Source: Pterois miles
Taxonomy: Eukaryota > Chordata > Actinopteri > Perciformes > Scorpaenidae
Assembly (NCBI GenBank): GCA_947000775.1
Contig: CAMQGK010000171.1
Coordinates: 62,001-126,000, forward strand
DNA length: 64,000 nucleotides
Direction of reading: 5' to 3'
Shown here: positions 1-14,295 of the stretch, one piece after another
Layout of the letters: the number at the start of each line of letters is the position of its first letter
How positions within the stretch are numbered: position 1 is the stretch's first letter
Notes under the pieces: generated by a model
What the model was told of the DNA's origin: nothing
What the model saw: only the letters and a program-made list of their open reading frames with translations
Databases searched by the model: none
Position numbers and translations under genes: made by a program

Positions 1-2610
1 GTTCACTGTGGTGGAAGATCAGTGCTTTTTACACTTGTATGAACACAATCTTTATATAAAAGTCCGGTATTCCTATAGGTATTATGTTCATATTGGTAGG
101 TATCAGTACTTGATACCTTTAGGTATCAACCAAAATAACCCAGTACCAAGTAGTGATAGTCAAAATTTCTCCATTCAAATGATATCTGCAATCTATCCTT
201 TTAATGTCTAGATCGAAAAGAAAATAAAGACTATATGTATGGTTTTGCTCGCAGCCAATCATCGCAAGCCTTCAGTTTCACGTGACATGTGATTGGCCCA
301 TTACCGCAGCAGCTACAACCCATACAGCCGGGATTGCCTGCCTGCACACGGCTCTGAACACGGAGATATCTGAACCAGCAGCTAGCAGCTAACAGAGCTA
401 AGAACAGCATCAGTGCTGTTGGAGCTAACAGTTTTACCCTGGATAACCAATGTATTGGTGGTTATCAGCTAACAGCTAAGCTGTGGGACACACAGCTTCT
501 ATTCACATGATGGGTATCGAATGAAGTACTCTATTGGTAAGGGTATGATTTTAAAAGGTATTGGATATGGTTCTGGCATCTTAATTTTTTTTAAACAATA
601 CTTAGCTCTACGGATGGGACAAATCTGCAGCGCAGTATTTACATCCAACGACAGCATTCAGAGCTAAAGCAGAAACAGTGCAGCAGAAAGGTTGTAGTCT
701 TTTATCATGCAGGAGGCCAGACTTTGTGACACACATCGCAAATCAGCGATTAACAAACCGTAACCTTTGAATGTTTTAGTTGTCTAAACCTAACCACTGT
801 ATGTCTTTCCCTAACTTTAACCATCCACCATGCGTGGATATTGTAGAAACACAAAACTGAGCATGCAAACAGCATCCAATATCAACACCCCGTCACCCTT
901 GACCCCATTTATTTTGCACTTCTCTGCCACTGCACGGTTGTCCTGTTAAACAGTGGTGAGCCCCTGTGTTTGGTGCAGAAGCTGCAGACTGTAGTTTCGT
1001 AAATGTCTAAACTGAAGCATTGCCGAGTCCCACTGCTGTGACGTTGCCTACTGTATATGAATAGGTTTAAGCCTGCTCATCCCAGATATGATGTATAGCT
1101 GAGCGTCTTTTGTTGTACAAACCCTGTCTAATGCACCAAAGGGACTGACAATGGAGTGAGCAGAGAGGGTTTTAACTACAGAGTCACAGTTATTATTGGA
1201 GGTCACTCCTTCCAGGAACATTCATGCACTGAGTATATATTTCTACCTTGCCTGTTTAATGGATATATTTTATTGTCTTTTATAGAATAAAATATACAGG
1301 CTACACTGTTTAAAACAGAAAAAGAGAAAAGCTGGGAGGATGGGATGAGGGAAAATATGACGACGGAGGAGGAAAGACCAAGTACGAGACAGAAAGAGAA
1401 GGCGAAGGAGAGGGAGAGAGGGGTCTATGGGGACAAACAATACCCAGTGATGGTGTATATTGTCTCTGTTGTCACGGAGCGTGGCAGCTTGATGTATTGC
1501 ACTGCTGGACCAAAGACAATTCTGCGAATGCGGACAGCCTGGCGTATCTGCATATCGATTACTCGTGGCTGCCATAAATATGGTTTAATGGAAGTGTCAG
1601 TGTGTGCCATCACATATTAACTGAGGCTGGAGCTCAGCTGCAGCTGGATGCTGCTGCCAAACAGTACTGGCCACATCTGCATCCAGGTGGAGAACAGCAG
1701 GGAGTTCAGCAGGTGGTCTGAGCAACCTGTGCTGACTTGAACATGGACAATGGGTGTGTAAGAAAGATAATAATTTAATTTCAGACCCCATATATTTCTA
1801 CCACACTGAATACAAAAAAAATAACGCTGCTTTAAAATTTTGCAATATTTTTTGCCCATGTATTGTAACTTGTAACTAAACTGTGATACTAAACTGTTTT
1901 AAAATACTAAATTCAATGAAATGAATGTGGACGTGAAAGTTATGAGTTTAATTTGTTGTTAACAAAATAATAAACAAAGCTCCAGAAAAAGCTAAATAAT
2001 GCAATTCATAACAACTCCATCCAGGATCAACACCCCTCTGCAGAGACTTTGAAAACTGGCATTTTTTTGCAGGCTTATTGTTATTATACTTCACTATAAT
2101 GTTTTAGTTTTCCTATTAAAAAGCGTACTAACCAAATACTCTGTGAAGAAGCCAGAAGTCAACGAGTGTCACCGGCAAAGCGCCATAAACCAAAACCCTC
2201 AATGCTGGGGAGGAATACTGTTAACTCATTCATCATGTGGACATACTTTACCTCCTTTATACAATCCTACAAAAAGTAGTTATGTGTTAAATGCATTATA
2301 ATGAAACAAAGGTTGAAAGGTTCAATAAACTGTTAACAATTTGATTCAACTGGCAAAATATTTACTCGAATATAGATTTGCAAGATCTCCTGTTTTAAAA
2401 TAATTGACTGTCTTTCTAATTCATTATGTTATTTGTTTTTATCTTATTGTGGCAGTCATGTCAGAAGCACCCAGCACACACAACAGACGACTAGTTACAG
2501 AAACTCAGAGGTGCACGACCAAGCGCTGCAACGTTTGACATGCAATACCGGATGATGTCATTTTTGACTCGTGCACCCTCGCACCAGGGACACTATGGTC
2601 AGCATTAATT
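1..2610. other. gene-free 5' stretch
   Basis: I see no convincing coding exon on either strand. The open frames here are short, lack recognisable domains and are not bounded by splice sites that chain together. The DNA is AT-rich with scattered simple-sequence drift. By human synteny, the region beyond tdrd5 would lead toward FAM163A, but nothing resembling it is visible in the window. Confidence 0.6.
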
Positions 2611-2614
2611 TTTG

Positions 2615-2944
2615 GGGGCGGAGTAGCTAGTCTGTAGGGAGTTGGCTTGGGAACCGGAGGGTCACCGGTTCAAGTCCCGACATGGACCAAAAACTGAGTG
2701 TGAACTGGTAGCTGGAGAGGTGCCAGTTTACCTCTTGGGCACTGCCGAGGTGCCCCTGAGCAAGGCACCAAACCCCCAACTGCTCGGGGCGCTTGTCAGG
2801 AGCAGCCCCCTCACTCTGACGTCTCTCCATTAATGCATGTATGTGTGTTTCAGGTCTGCATGTACCATGTACGAGTTTAACAGAGTGTAAATTGAATTTC
2901 CCCATTGTGGGACTAATAAAGGTAGATCTTCTTCTTCTTCTTCT
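2615..2944 (+). repeat. tRNA-derived SINE, copy A
   Basis: The head is tRNA-like, with an A-box-like GTAGCTAGTCTGTAGGG and a perfect B box GGTTCAAGTCC at 2667-2677. The body then includes the tract GGGCACTGCCGAGGTGCCCC. The 3' tail reads TTTCCCCATTGTGGGACTAATAAAGG and ends in (CTT)n. Two further near-identical copies lie in reverse orientation at 7205-7540 and 8885-9210, and a tail-only copy lies at 19228-19309. The shared tail resembles a LINE 3' end, as expected for a SINE mobilised by a partner LINE. The family name was not verified. Confidence 0.85.
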
Positions 2945-3374
2945 AATCCAGCTTAACTCATTGTCCACCTACTAGCTTTTCCCAGAGCCTTCAACCACAT
3001 CTAATGATCTTAACTCAGCCAGAGCTGTGGGCCTTAACTTTATTTTTGTCAAACTGTGGTTTTCAAGGTCGAAAATTAAGTTGAATTTAAGTTGATTGTA
3101 ATTAATGGTAGTTAATCAGTGTAATGGTGTGCTGCCTAATTTTACCATTTGATTCCTTCAATAATGAATAGAAAAGCAAACAGCATCACTCCATACAAGC
3201 TAAAGGGAAGCTTGTCTATAAGGATCACAGTGCAGTTGTAGACTTGATGATGCTAAGCTTATAGTAGAACTGACAAACTTACAGCTAATTAACTCCTGAT
3301 GGCCTGTATGTGAATGTGTTCTGAGTTGTGTTGGAAGTGACAGGCTTTTCTGAGGAAAATATAACTATACTAGA

Positions 3375-3640
3375 AACATTTAACTTATATGGCCCCTTTC
3401 TAGTTTTCTGACCAATCAAAGCACTTTACATTACATGTCAACATTCACTCATTCACACACATTCGTACTCTGATGGCAGGAGAGGTGCCAACCTGCCCAT
3501 CAGGATCTCATCTAAGAGCTCGATCACACACCGATGGCTCAATCTTTAACATGCAGACTGGAGGAGCCGGGGATCAAACCACCAATCTTCTGATGAGTTG
3601 ACGACCTGCCCTACCCTCCTGAGCCGCAGCTCAGTGATAA
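3375..3640 (-). repeat. old SINE-like repeat, reverse orientation
   Basis: The block contains the fish-typical phrases CAAAGCACTTTACATTACATG, CATTCACTCATTCACACACA and GAGGAGCCGGGGATCAAACC. Read on the minus strand, the last phrase gives a B-box-like GGTTTGATCCC. The overall structure is a degraded tRNA-derived SINE. I recognise the consensus from memory and did not search it. Confidence 0.6.
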
Positions 3641-4585
3641 CCCGATTTGCTGTAAGGAGGGAGGGCTAAACAGTCACTTCATAAAGCTAAGTTTAAATTG
3701 GGACACCATAACAATAGCATAACAATAATAAACCACCATACGGGGGACCATCGAGGACAAGGGTGAGATGAAGAAACGGGATTCAGCGTTAGACTTCATC
3801 CCTCTTCTGTTCCTTCCAGTTATCAGTCCGTTCCGACAGGCAGCTCTCCTCTGCCCCCCAGGGTCTCTTTAAGGCCTCCATTAATTCACAGAGTCATAAA
3901 TTGTCAGACTGACGAGAGGCAGGGCTGGGATCATAAGGGGAGGGTCATCACGACAGGTGGCAGGACACTGTTTCTTTTCAGAAAGCTCTAAAAAGTCCTC
4001 TTTATAGTCAAATCATAGAGTTATGGGATGTGAATTGATGTTGTCACCTGTAGTGTATCCTTTCCGTGAGCTCATTAGAGTCCCGTTGTCCTGTTTGTCA
4101 TTATTGTTTAACTGGTTGACAGTTTAGGAAATAGGCTTATTTGCTTTCTTGCACAGAGAGAGATGGGAAGATTGAACTCTCCACTCGCCTATCCATCTGT
4201 ACAGAGCTAGAGCCAGGTGGTGATTGAGCATGAAGACTAGGGGAAGGTTTTTTTATGTTATTAATTTCCATGTTACTTTATATCTCCTTTATTAATCCAT
4301 ACTTTTTTTCTATAGGGATTTAAATGTTACTACTGTGCGATTTGCCAAAAACATGACACACAAATACATATAAAACCATAAGCTGTTTTTTTAATATAAT
4401 TGTTTGTGTTTGAATTTCATGAGTGACCTCTGGACAGTCAGGATAGCTGTTTAATCACAGTGGTATATATCTTTCCAGCTGACTCTCAGCTAGAAAATAA
4501 ATGAGCACATTTCCCAAAATGTCTTAAAACATGAGGTTATTGTTTCTGATATTGACCTTCGAAGCCCTTTCAGACATTCGGTGTA

Positions 4586-5100
4586 TTAAAGGAACAGTGT
4601 GTAGGATTTAGCGACATCCAGAGGTGAGGTTGCAGATTGAAACCATGGCGGCTGCCGCAAAAGGCCCTATCTAGAGCTGCTGCAAGAGTAGCGTTGGTCC
4701 TTTGGATAACAGTGGGTGTGCTAATATCAAGTGAATGTCGAGTGGAAGCTGCAGTTTGTGAAGAAATAAATGCTGCAGCTCCTCAAGACCAACAGAGGTT
4801 TCTTGTGTCTTGTTTCCCAGTGGCTGAGTGGAGTAACAATAGGGGTTAACACCACAGCGAGTAACATTATTGACTGCGGCCCAAGTAGGAAACGTTAACA
4901 CAGTGGTTTGTCCGTTCTGGACTACAGTAGAAACATGGTGGCTGGCTCCGTGAAGAGAGGACCCAGTCCTCATGTAGATATAAACGGCTCAATCTAACGT
5001 AATGAAAACACACAAATCCTTACAAATGTAGTGGTGATTAAAGTACTGTTTGAAGTTAGTAGAGGGGACGAGGAAACTGTTAACTAAGCGTGACATATAA
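4586..5100 (+). mobile_element. TTAA-flanked MITE-like element, truncated copy
   Basis: It starts TTAAAGGAACAGTGTGTAGGATTT and holds the internal phrases CTACAGTAGAAACATGG and ATAAACGGCTCA. The same family recurs at 25591-26148, 50337-50988, 59189 onward and 61285-61691. Complete copies end in the inverted terminus TCCTACACACTG..CCTTTAA. There is no transposase. The 3' inverted end is not clear in this copy. The open frames inside it (for example 4637-4849) are part of the repeat and are not a gene. Confidence 0.75.
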
Positions 5101-5149
5101 ATCTAATGTGTAGAGTGAGAAAAGCTTCATTACAAGGGCTGGTGCTACT

Positions 5150-5233
<84 letters not shown>
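5150..5233. repeat. (GT)n microsatellite
   Basis: This is an uninterrupted dinucleotide run of about 84 bases and is probably length-polymorphic. Confidence 0.97.
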
Positions 5234-5235
<2 letters not shown>

Positions 5236-6331
5236 GCAGAACTAGAAGCCTGAGGGATTAACAGGAGAATTGTCCTCAAATTAATACAGCAGATAAGACC
5301 TGACACAGGGATAAAAATAAAGGCGGCTCTCTTCTAGAAATTATCGCTCAGTGGGTGAGTGTGACTTAATACACCCTCGTTCACACACAGCATATACATT
5401 CACAGCTGCTCAGGCATAAACCTCCTCAAATATTACACACAACCTATTAGGACGCACACATGGACACACACACACATTAACAACACCCAGAAACGCTCAT
5501 GTAGCAGACAAAAGAAGAGAGCGGTATACTGCCCATCTGAGATGTGACGTTTCTGTCCTTTGTATTCCTCAACTGATACCGGTTTTCTGAAGGATGACAT
5601 CAGTAACAATTAAGAGTTGTCCGATCAGGAATTTTAGGGAATATCATCGATCGCTAGAAACAGTATCGGCCAATATTGATCACCGATCACAGGCTTGATT
5701 TGAGAACCTCTATTCATCGTGTAGCACTATTTATTTATAACACCTGCAGTAGGCAACAGTTCCATAATAACCTTTTAGCATTTTGTAATTCAAGTGTCCT
5801 GAGAGAAAACTAGACTTCTGCACCTCCTCATGACTGTTTTCAGGCTTTAAAAATCTACCTAAACTACTAAGATCATACATTTAGCTAGTTCAGTCCAGCG
5901 GTTCCCAATCTAGGGGTCTGATCCCCACAAAGAGTCACAAAGAGTCGATTCTGGGTTCCTTTTCACATATACTATATATTCATCATTCATATATTTACTA
6001 GTTTTAACAAATTTTAAATCTTTCAGTATATATGTGGTGATACAGTACAGTATATATGTTCCAAATATTGAGCCTCCCATTACTGGTTAGTTGTGTACTA
6101 CGTCCGTCTAATCCGTCATCTACTCCGCTAACTGGTGAACCAAAACGGCTGTGAAACAAAAGCAGTCTTCCTCTGACAGTCTGGTTCAGGGTCTCGACTG
6201 TAAATCAGAACCATCAGAGCTTCATGCTTCATTCAGCACACTGATGCTCTGCTGCCTGCTAATTCAGCTGCAACCACATTACTCTCCTCCTTAATAAGGT
6301 TTACATGTGAGTCTGTCTTACCAACCCTCGC

Positions 6332-6400
<69 letters not shown>

Positions 6401-7204
6401 AATGGAGCTTGTATAATGCAATACCTTGCAACATGTATGTGTGCATTTGTTAAAGCTTTCTGTTCTGGTGTTAAAAATGAGTGCAGTGTGTGATTATGTG
6501 CTAGCTTGTTAAAGACTGCCATTGTGTATCTGCTTGAAAAGCAGCTTGAGAATGTGAAGGACAATGTTTGTCATTTTGTGTGTATGTATAGTTATCTGTC
6601 ATGCACTTGACTTGATACTGTGTGTGTGTGCAAACTAGAGATAAGGTTTGTAGTACAACGTGTACATGCGTGTAATATTTGTAAGTATTGTAGTATATAA
6701 ATAAAAATTATAGTGTACACTGTACTGGAACTGTGTGTGTGTGTATACAGTATATAGGCTAATGCTCTTCATTGTGTTGCTGTGTTTGAGGAGGAGCTCT
6801 TCTCATTAGCAGCATTTTTAAAAAGCTAATTGGCTGAGCAGTAAAGGTCAGGGAGCCCAGCAGGATGCAGACTAATGATCCAGCTTTAACCTTTAGAAGT
6901 CCTACCCCATTTTGGTAACCAAGCTCTAGCTGCTCCATAGATTTCATTGGAATGCATACATTATTTGTTTTTAATGAAACACATTAAAGCGTCTTGATTC
7001 TCGTCAATGAGCGTCCCTGTATTCAGAGATGGCCTCCTTGTTGTTTTGTTTTATTCATTGCTTCTGAGCGCTGATCTTGGCTCTCATCTCTCTCATTCAT
7101 ATTCCCTCTGACACACGTTTTTAAAGGGTTTTAAAGTGTTAATTGCAGCTTACTGGGAGGGCAGAGTCACTCAAGTCAAATGCAGAACAGATTTGTCTAA
7201 ACAA
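5234..7204. other. gene-free stretch with (CA)n run
   Basis: No coding exon can be supported. A pure (CA)n microsatellite occupies 6335-6398. The open frames across it encode only Cys-Val or His-Thr repeats and are artefacts of the microsatellite. Confidence 0.65.
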
Positions 7205-7540
7205 GAGAAGAAGAAGAAGAGTCCCACGAGGGGAAATTCAATTTTTTTTTTTTTTTCACTCTGTTGTTAACTTATACACGGTACATGCAGACCCGAACAC
7301 ACACATGCACAAACATGCAACAATGGAGAGATGTCAGAGTGAGGGGGCTGCTCCTGACAAGCGCCCCGAGCAGTTGGGGGTTTGGTGCCTTGCTCAGGGG
7401 CACCTCGGCAGTGCCCAAGAGGTAAACTGGCACCTCTCCAGCTACCAGTTCACACTCAGTTCTTGGTCCATGGCGGGACTTGAACCGGTGACCCTCCGGT
7501 TCCCAAGCCAACTCCCTACAGACTGAGCTACTGCCGCCCC
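7205..7540 (-). repeat. tRNA-derived SINE, copy B
   Basis: This is the reverse complement of copy A. It starts with the (GAA)n and GGGGAAATTCAATTTT tail and ends with the tRNA-like head GAGCTACTGCCGCCCC. The B box appears as GGACTTGAACC. Its high similarity to copies A and C suggests fairly recent activity. An open frame across it is repeat-derived. Confidence 0.85.
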
Positions 7541-8884
7541 AGAAGTTTGAGTGACTCAGCAGGATGAGGCAAAGTACAGATTAATTGCCTGTCTGAAGGT
7601 CACACTGATATTGGCATGATGAGGTAAGTAGAGCAAGGGAAGAGGAAAGGCACTACAGCATCACTGAACCAACAAAACTGAAATCACAACACTGACTGGA
7701 GCTTTTCTAAATTTAACTTTTTATAAAACGTTGAGAGGTAACACCATCGTAAAATTTGTTTTGCTGCTATTATGATTTCTTGGAGAAATTCAAACAATTT
7801 TTGAGCTTTAATCCTTTTTCTGCACACTACTTCAAGGAGTGTTCAAATATTTCAAAATATGTAAAGTGTTCTTTTAAAATTGGACTTCATTCAAGTCAGT
7901 ATTAATACCACTGAAACAAAGAAGAAATCAGCAGACGAGAAACTACTACAACCCACTACTAAGAAACATATGACACAAGTAAAAATAGTAAAATATTCTT
8001 ATTCAAATAAAATTTATTTTCCAAAATAAAATTACATTTTGTCATGACTTTCAGTAATGTTTATTATAACAGTATTTTGAAATGTTTTAACCTGTCCAGA
8101 ACGGCTATAATAATACTGATAAGGAAATGAAATTTTTAATTTTATACATCCTGATGGCTTTTAAGAAAATGATTAAACACTTCACATAATGAACATTTTT
8201 TTTAAAACAAAAAGCGTTCACATTTTAAAAAAATAACAGCCATCCATTTCCTGAATCTTTCAAAAATAAACTGTAAGGAAAGTGCGACATCATATTAATG
8301 TTGATGATGTTCCTTCCTTTAGGTTTTGACTCATTCAGGCGGTTGGGTTGGATGTACGGTGGATGTAGAGATGTGGAGGCTACGACCTACCTGGAGCCAA
8401 ACAGAGGAAACGAGATGCCAGAGGTTCGTAGCGGAGTGCAGAGACTGTCACACCTGGACAGCAGAATAAAACATAGTTATTATCAATGTAAGACATGATG
8501 ATTACTATTAGAGGTGTTCAGTACATATACAGACAAATCTTTTAAGTGAACTCACTATACCGAATCATCATCGTCACTGAACCAATTAGTAGCTTTAAGC
8601 AGTGGAGCTCCTCAAAGGTGACTGAGAGCACGGTTGTCAGCTCGGCTGTGATTAACAGCACACTATTTCCTCGGTAAAATAATACTGAATGACCTCAAAA
8701 GCCACAGAAATAATCATAATCTGACAAGTCAGTCATAAATAAGTGGCTGCTGAGCTATTACCCTTAAGTGCAGTGCTGGTATTGGCTCTTTTTTACTGAA
8801 CTGAGCTAGAAACAGACTGAACTAAAGACTGAGGTGTGAATCAACACTGAAAGTCGTGGTTGTATGAACACAATGTTCAAAATT
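7541..8884. other. gene-free AT-rich stretch
   Basis: No supported gene. An open frame at 8298-8498 is preceded by a splice-acceptor-like CCTTCCTTTAG, but its product matches nothing I know and it has no partner exon. Confidence 0.55.
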
Positions 8885-9210
8885 TGAAGAAGAAGATATT
8901 CCTTTATTAGTCCCGCTTGGGGAAATTCAATTTTTTCACTCTGTTAACTTATACACACACATGCACAAACAGGTCCACATACATGCAACAATTGGAGAGA
9001 TGTCAGAGTGAGGGGGCTGCTCCTGACAAGCGCTCCGAGCAGTTGGGGGTTTGGTGCCTTGCTCAGGGGCACCTCGGCAGTGCCCAAGAGGTAAACTGGC
9101 ACCTCTCCAGCTACCAGTTCACGCTCAGTTCTTGGTCCATGTCGGGACTTGAACCGGTGACCCTCCGGTTCCCAAGCCAACTCCCTACAGACTGAGCTAC
9201 TGCCGCCCCC
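8885..9210 (-). repeat. tRNA-derived SINE, copy C
   Basis: Same family and orientation as copy B, which lies 1.3 kb away. It runs from (GAA)n TATTCCTTTATTAGTCCCGC to GAGCTACTGCCGCCCCC. The tail-proximal microheterogeneity differs from copy B, so the two are separate insertions or an old duplication. Confidence 0.85.
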
Positions 9211-11528
9211 ATTGACATGGGATATGCAAACAGTATGTTCAGCTCTGTGCGCTGTACACAAAGCAACTAGCCAACAGTTTGCAGAGATGCATGCCCAAAA
9301 GAAACGAAGAAAAACCACAGCTACTTTTAAACATTATGAAAAACGTTGACATCGGCAGGTTTTTTTTTTTTTTTTTTTTTTTTGGATATGCACAAAAATC
9401 GCTATGCCAACCTTTTCAAGAAAGTGGCTGAAGGAATGAAAGACGGAGGCTGTATTTGCTACAGTTGAACAAGTCCACCACCAGTTAATCAGAGTATGCA
9501 TGGCTGCATGTAAATGGGAGTATCAGTGGAAAATAAATTTTCATCAGCCATGTAAACAGCTTGATAGGCATATTGCCATTTTTAAAATACAAGCAAAAAT
9601 ATATATATTTTGTGCATGTAAACACAGTCAGTGATGCATTCAGCTCCTGTTGTATAATCCCTTTGAACGGTGACATTCCCTGTTAGCTCAGGGAAAAAAG
9701 TGATCAAAGTACATAACCAGTGACTATGAAATGAATCTTTGAACTGAGCTGAATAAAGTGATTCAAACCAACAATGTCATTCATGATTTCCACCTCTAAT
9801 TACCATTCTGCTAAATATTAAAATGTTGACACGTTCACCGACAGAGCTAAATAAATAAATATTTGTCTGGATATTGTGTGAGATAAATCAGTTGTGATTT
9901 ATGATACATACCTCTATAACTGAACCTCAATATTTTATATTATATATATTTTATATATTTGTGTCTACTGGCCACTAAGACCTGTTTGAGCAACGTCCAC
10001 TGGATTTAATTCCCAGGCTAAACATGAGTCTCTGCTCTACTGGACCGGCGCCCAAACCTGTACCAAGCACACACTGAGTACATTTGAACATTACAAAAGC
10101 AAAGTCAGAGCTCCAACCACTGGAAGTCAGCAAAAGCATGATTCTCAATTGGTGTTAAATCAATCAAAATAAATAAATCTAAACCTTTGTCACGATCAGT
10201 TCTGTTCCACACATCGTTTTCTCTGAAGAGCAGCTCAACAACAAGCCGAGTATTGACCCTTTAGTATGTAAGAAATATGCTGAGCAGACAAAACTCAGCT
10301 GTAGGTGCATTGAGACATCCAAGAGAATCGCAACAAGGCAGACTTCACATTTGCGAGTGATTATGTTGATGTTTCTGCAATGTCAGGTTTCTGAGAGAAG
10401 CCTACATACGAGTCTCAGGAACAAAACACAGAGATGAGCTGTAAGTATGAGGGGGAAGAATTACTACCAAGAGGAAATATCATCAGCAGATCGTTCTGTC
10501 TGCATGTAGTCACACACATTTTCAGAAAACACACACACACTCAAACATCATATCTTCTAATCTGTCGTGTACCAATTCTTGTTTCCATCTTGTGTTTTTA
10601 TCTGAATTTGTGCAGACGGCTAAAGCACTTTGTAACGCTACAGTTCACAAAAGGGATTTGTAGATAAATCTGCCTTGACCCACTTTGTTTTGCTTTTTTT
10701 CGTTAACACTGTGCAGGCAGAGGCATGGTGGAGCAGCAGTGTATCGATATCAGGACAAATGCAACGCAATGAAAGCAGCTTGTTGGGTCAAATAGCTCTG
10801 GTAACAGGTCTAATTGAATCAGTGTCAGGTTCTCAGTGCAGGTACATCCACCACTGCAAGCAGCACGATGGAAATCAATATGTCCTCTCTGCAACCATGG
10901 ACACAGTCTAATTTCATTGAGGGCTTCTCTCTCTCAGTGTGTACATGAGCAGGTTAATGAAGGTCATTGTATAATCCTATTAGAAAATGAGAGTATGTGT
11001 GCAAGAGAGCGAGGACAAGACTTTGTGTACATTTGGATTTTTGTTCTAGTGTTATCTTCCTACAATTCTGACAAAACGGGAACTACTCTTACAAATGATT
11101 AAAACTTTATGTGATGACTTGTAAGAATCAAATATTTAATATTGAATGTTTAATACTTTAAAATGCACTGTGTAACAAAGCATTTTGCTAAACTTAACCC
11201 TTCAGAGTTTACTTTTCTACGGTCCACAACACAATGTACCACACAAGAAGTGGTGTATTTTTGTGTTTATAATGAACAGAAGCCATTCAAAAACAAATTC
11301 AAATGGAAAAAATATATTTGCTGAAATAGCTTCACACTAAATCTTATCAATCTACAATAAAGAGTGAAAGTGTTTATCTGTTGCAGTTATTCACTTTGAA
11401 TCATAACATTGAAGCAGACTGGATTCTTACAGTTAAGGTCATGACTTCTGTGCACATTAAGTACTTCATTCAACAAGTAAAGATGCGTGTATATGTACCC
11501 TGAGTGCAGTCATAGATTCAGGCCCAAG
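9211..11528. other. tdrd5 downstream spacer
   Basis: Contains a poly-T run at about 9360-9383 and AT-rich DNA. No coding exon is supported. The tdrd5 3' UTR must lie at its right end. The only poly(A)-like hexamers I see on the minus strand there are ATTAAA variants near 11135-11155, which are weak. Confidence 0.5.
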
Positions 11529-14234
11529 TCAGGGGTGTGGAGGCTCATGGTCCTCAGGATCGAAGGTGGCCCTACCATCGAGGGGACAGCCAGTTTGGGC
11601 AGATGCTGCACCTCTTTTGGTGTTGAACTGCAGGAGCTGTAGGTGATCCTGGTTGAAGTAGAGAGTAAAGTTTAGTTAATGGACAAAAAAACAACTATCA
11701 CTAATTATTCTGTTTTTAAAGTGATTTAGAAAAAAAAAAAAAAACTTTAATCCATGGTTATTTTGTAACTGACATCTTCTCACTTTAAGATCAGTGTTAC
11801 AATCAGCTGGGGTTGTCTGGGTCTGGATCAGATCTGGGGGAGCGAAAGGGCTGGAGGGCAGACAGGAAGGGTTGGTAGGTGGTGACTTGTTGGTCAAAGC
11901 CCAGTCCAATTCACTGTAGCTGAAGGGTGGATCATTTAGCAGAACACTGAACGGGTTGGCATCCATACCCTGAACAAGATGCAGCAATAAACAAGACTTT
12001 ACTGGTCTTTGTTCAAGCGATTGTTTTGTTGTTGTAAAACAACTCTTTTTGTCCACGTACAGAAAAGCAGTTTAACAGAAGTTAAGATTAACTTTGATAC
12101 GTTAGTCTTAAGTTAAGGCAATGAGCCAGTTACTAAAAATGTCATATCCTGTACATATAAACAGTTTAGTTTACTGATGTACACTCATTATCAATTCAAC
12201 CTAAGCTAAAGATCTCTGCTCAGTCTCTCAATTTACCACGTCGTGCTCAGCTGTCACCTGGTGCTGCATTACAGATGTTGAAGAAACAAACCAACAACAT
12301 GGTGAAGTGTCGTACAGAAACTGAAAGCGGTGGAGTGGATGGTGACAAGCGGCAGTGTCAGGTGATCCTACCTGGATGTGGGGGCTGACTTCAATAAACT
12401 CCAGCTCTGGCAGCTCTTCATCTTCAGCCTGAGACATCAAGAAACCTCTGGTTTCATATTTTTTTTTTAAAAAATAACCGTGCAGTGATCTTTAGTTGCA
12501 TTTACTGGACTTTGATTCATTTGTTCATAAACCAACCATATCCTGTAATTGTATGTTCTATTGCACATTAGATAATATGACATATTTTAAGTAATTTCAG
12601 CTAGTATCATTACATACGTTAACATAAAAAGGCCTGCTACTGTTACCTTGGCTTACATAGAAGCTGCTCATTTACTGCCATAGATTTAGAGTCATGTTAA
12701 CTCAGATATTGTTCAAACAACTGCAGGGTTTCCTGAAATGGCTGCCTCCATTACCATCAGAGAAAAATATTACGTAATTAAATTTAAATAAATTAAATTA
12801 AACCTTTGTGGAAAAAGAGGCACTATTTAGGAGTGCAAAGCCACATTTTCAATAAAATTGAAATCAAATTTAGATCTTCATTTACTCAGGATAGCTGTAT
12901 GTTTGATATTCATCCTCTAATCAGAGGAGCAAAAGAACATACTCCACCTGGTCTGTGTGGCCTTTCTAATATCTAAATTCAAAAGTAGTGTCAAATTAAT
13001 TACTTCATTATCTACAAAGTTTCACTACATCTTGTAAATAAGACAGATAGGAAACCAAAACTGACTTTCTACAAAGAGTATAGCTTTCATAATGGCCATT
13101 TCATTTCATTAAAATGTCATTTATATTTATTTTAGACAGAGAAATGTGAAAGAAATGTTTGGTAATTTGTAAATAATAGTTATAATCCACAAGTAAAACC
13201 CTGTACTATATTCATTCATGGAGCCCTGCAACTCACTGCATGTTCTACAACACTGTCCTTTCAGAATAAAAGAACAAAAGAAGGAATTCTGTCAGTATAC
13301 AGTTAAACAATCACATCCACTGTGTTGCTGCTGTGAACCACAAGCGCCTCGAGTCAAAAACAGGCGAGGCCTCAAATCTCTAGAAGAGATACATATCTGA
13401 CATGCAGCTGAGCTGTGCATCTCATGTGGGCAGTGTAACTGCTCGAACCTGTTATCATGGACGCCAAAATAAAAAACAACACATAACGCAAAAAAAACCT
13501 CCCAAACATGATACAGCAAACATACACATTTCAAAAACTGTTTCTGAGTGTTCTTGTACCGGGTTAGTCAACAGGGGGTTAACTTGTTCAACTGGATTCC
13601 TTTATCATTTCATTGCTCTGCCACTATTGTTCACTCTAGCTTCATCGATGCTTGTAAAAGTATATTTTTTATTTCATCATTTTACTGCCAACTTCCAATC
13701 AATATGCAAATAAATTAAACAACAACCAAAAGAACTAGAGTGTTTTGCAGTCATAGACAATAACACTGTAAAATCCCCTTTCCTATATGTTCAGTTGAAC
13801 CTCTGTCCGCTTAATTAACATAAGAGCGACACAGTCTTGTAATCCAATATCCATTAAACAGCCCACTGATTGGCTGTCATCTTATTTACTGGCCAACAAC
13901 AAGCTGTGACCTTCTGAACAGTGTGACTATACATTAAGAGGCGGTGGACTGGAACCACCCCCACCCCTTCAACAAGAGGATGTGCGTGTTTGATGTGCGT
14001 GTATGTGTGTGGATGCCAGTGTGTGCTGAGGATGTGTGGTGCTGCAGTGAGCCTGCAGAAAAGACAGTATGGCTGCTAAGATAAGAGCTATGGATAGTGG
14101 AGAATAAAAGGTTTAAAGTAACATTAAAAGATTGAGTGAGAAAGAGGAAAACCACCATAAATATCCAAGTAACCCACTACTGTTTTGTTTGGCTGTACTG
14201 CAACCTCAAAGATTTTTACATACAGCAGAAGAAG

Positions 14235-14295
<61 letters not shown>

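Noticed and set aside
6233..6564. Open frames rich in Cys-Val
   Set aside because: They are translations of the (CA)n microsatellite, with no domain and no splice partners.
7143..7526. 127-residue open frame
   Set aside because: It lies inside SINE copy B; the same peptide appears in copies A and C, so it is repeat-derived.
8298..8498. Open frame after an acceptor-like CCTTCCTTTAG
   Set aside because: No recognisable family, no partner exon or matching phase nearby.
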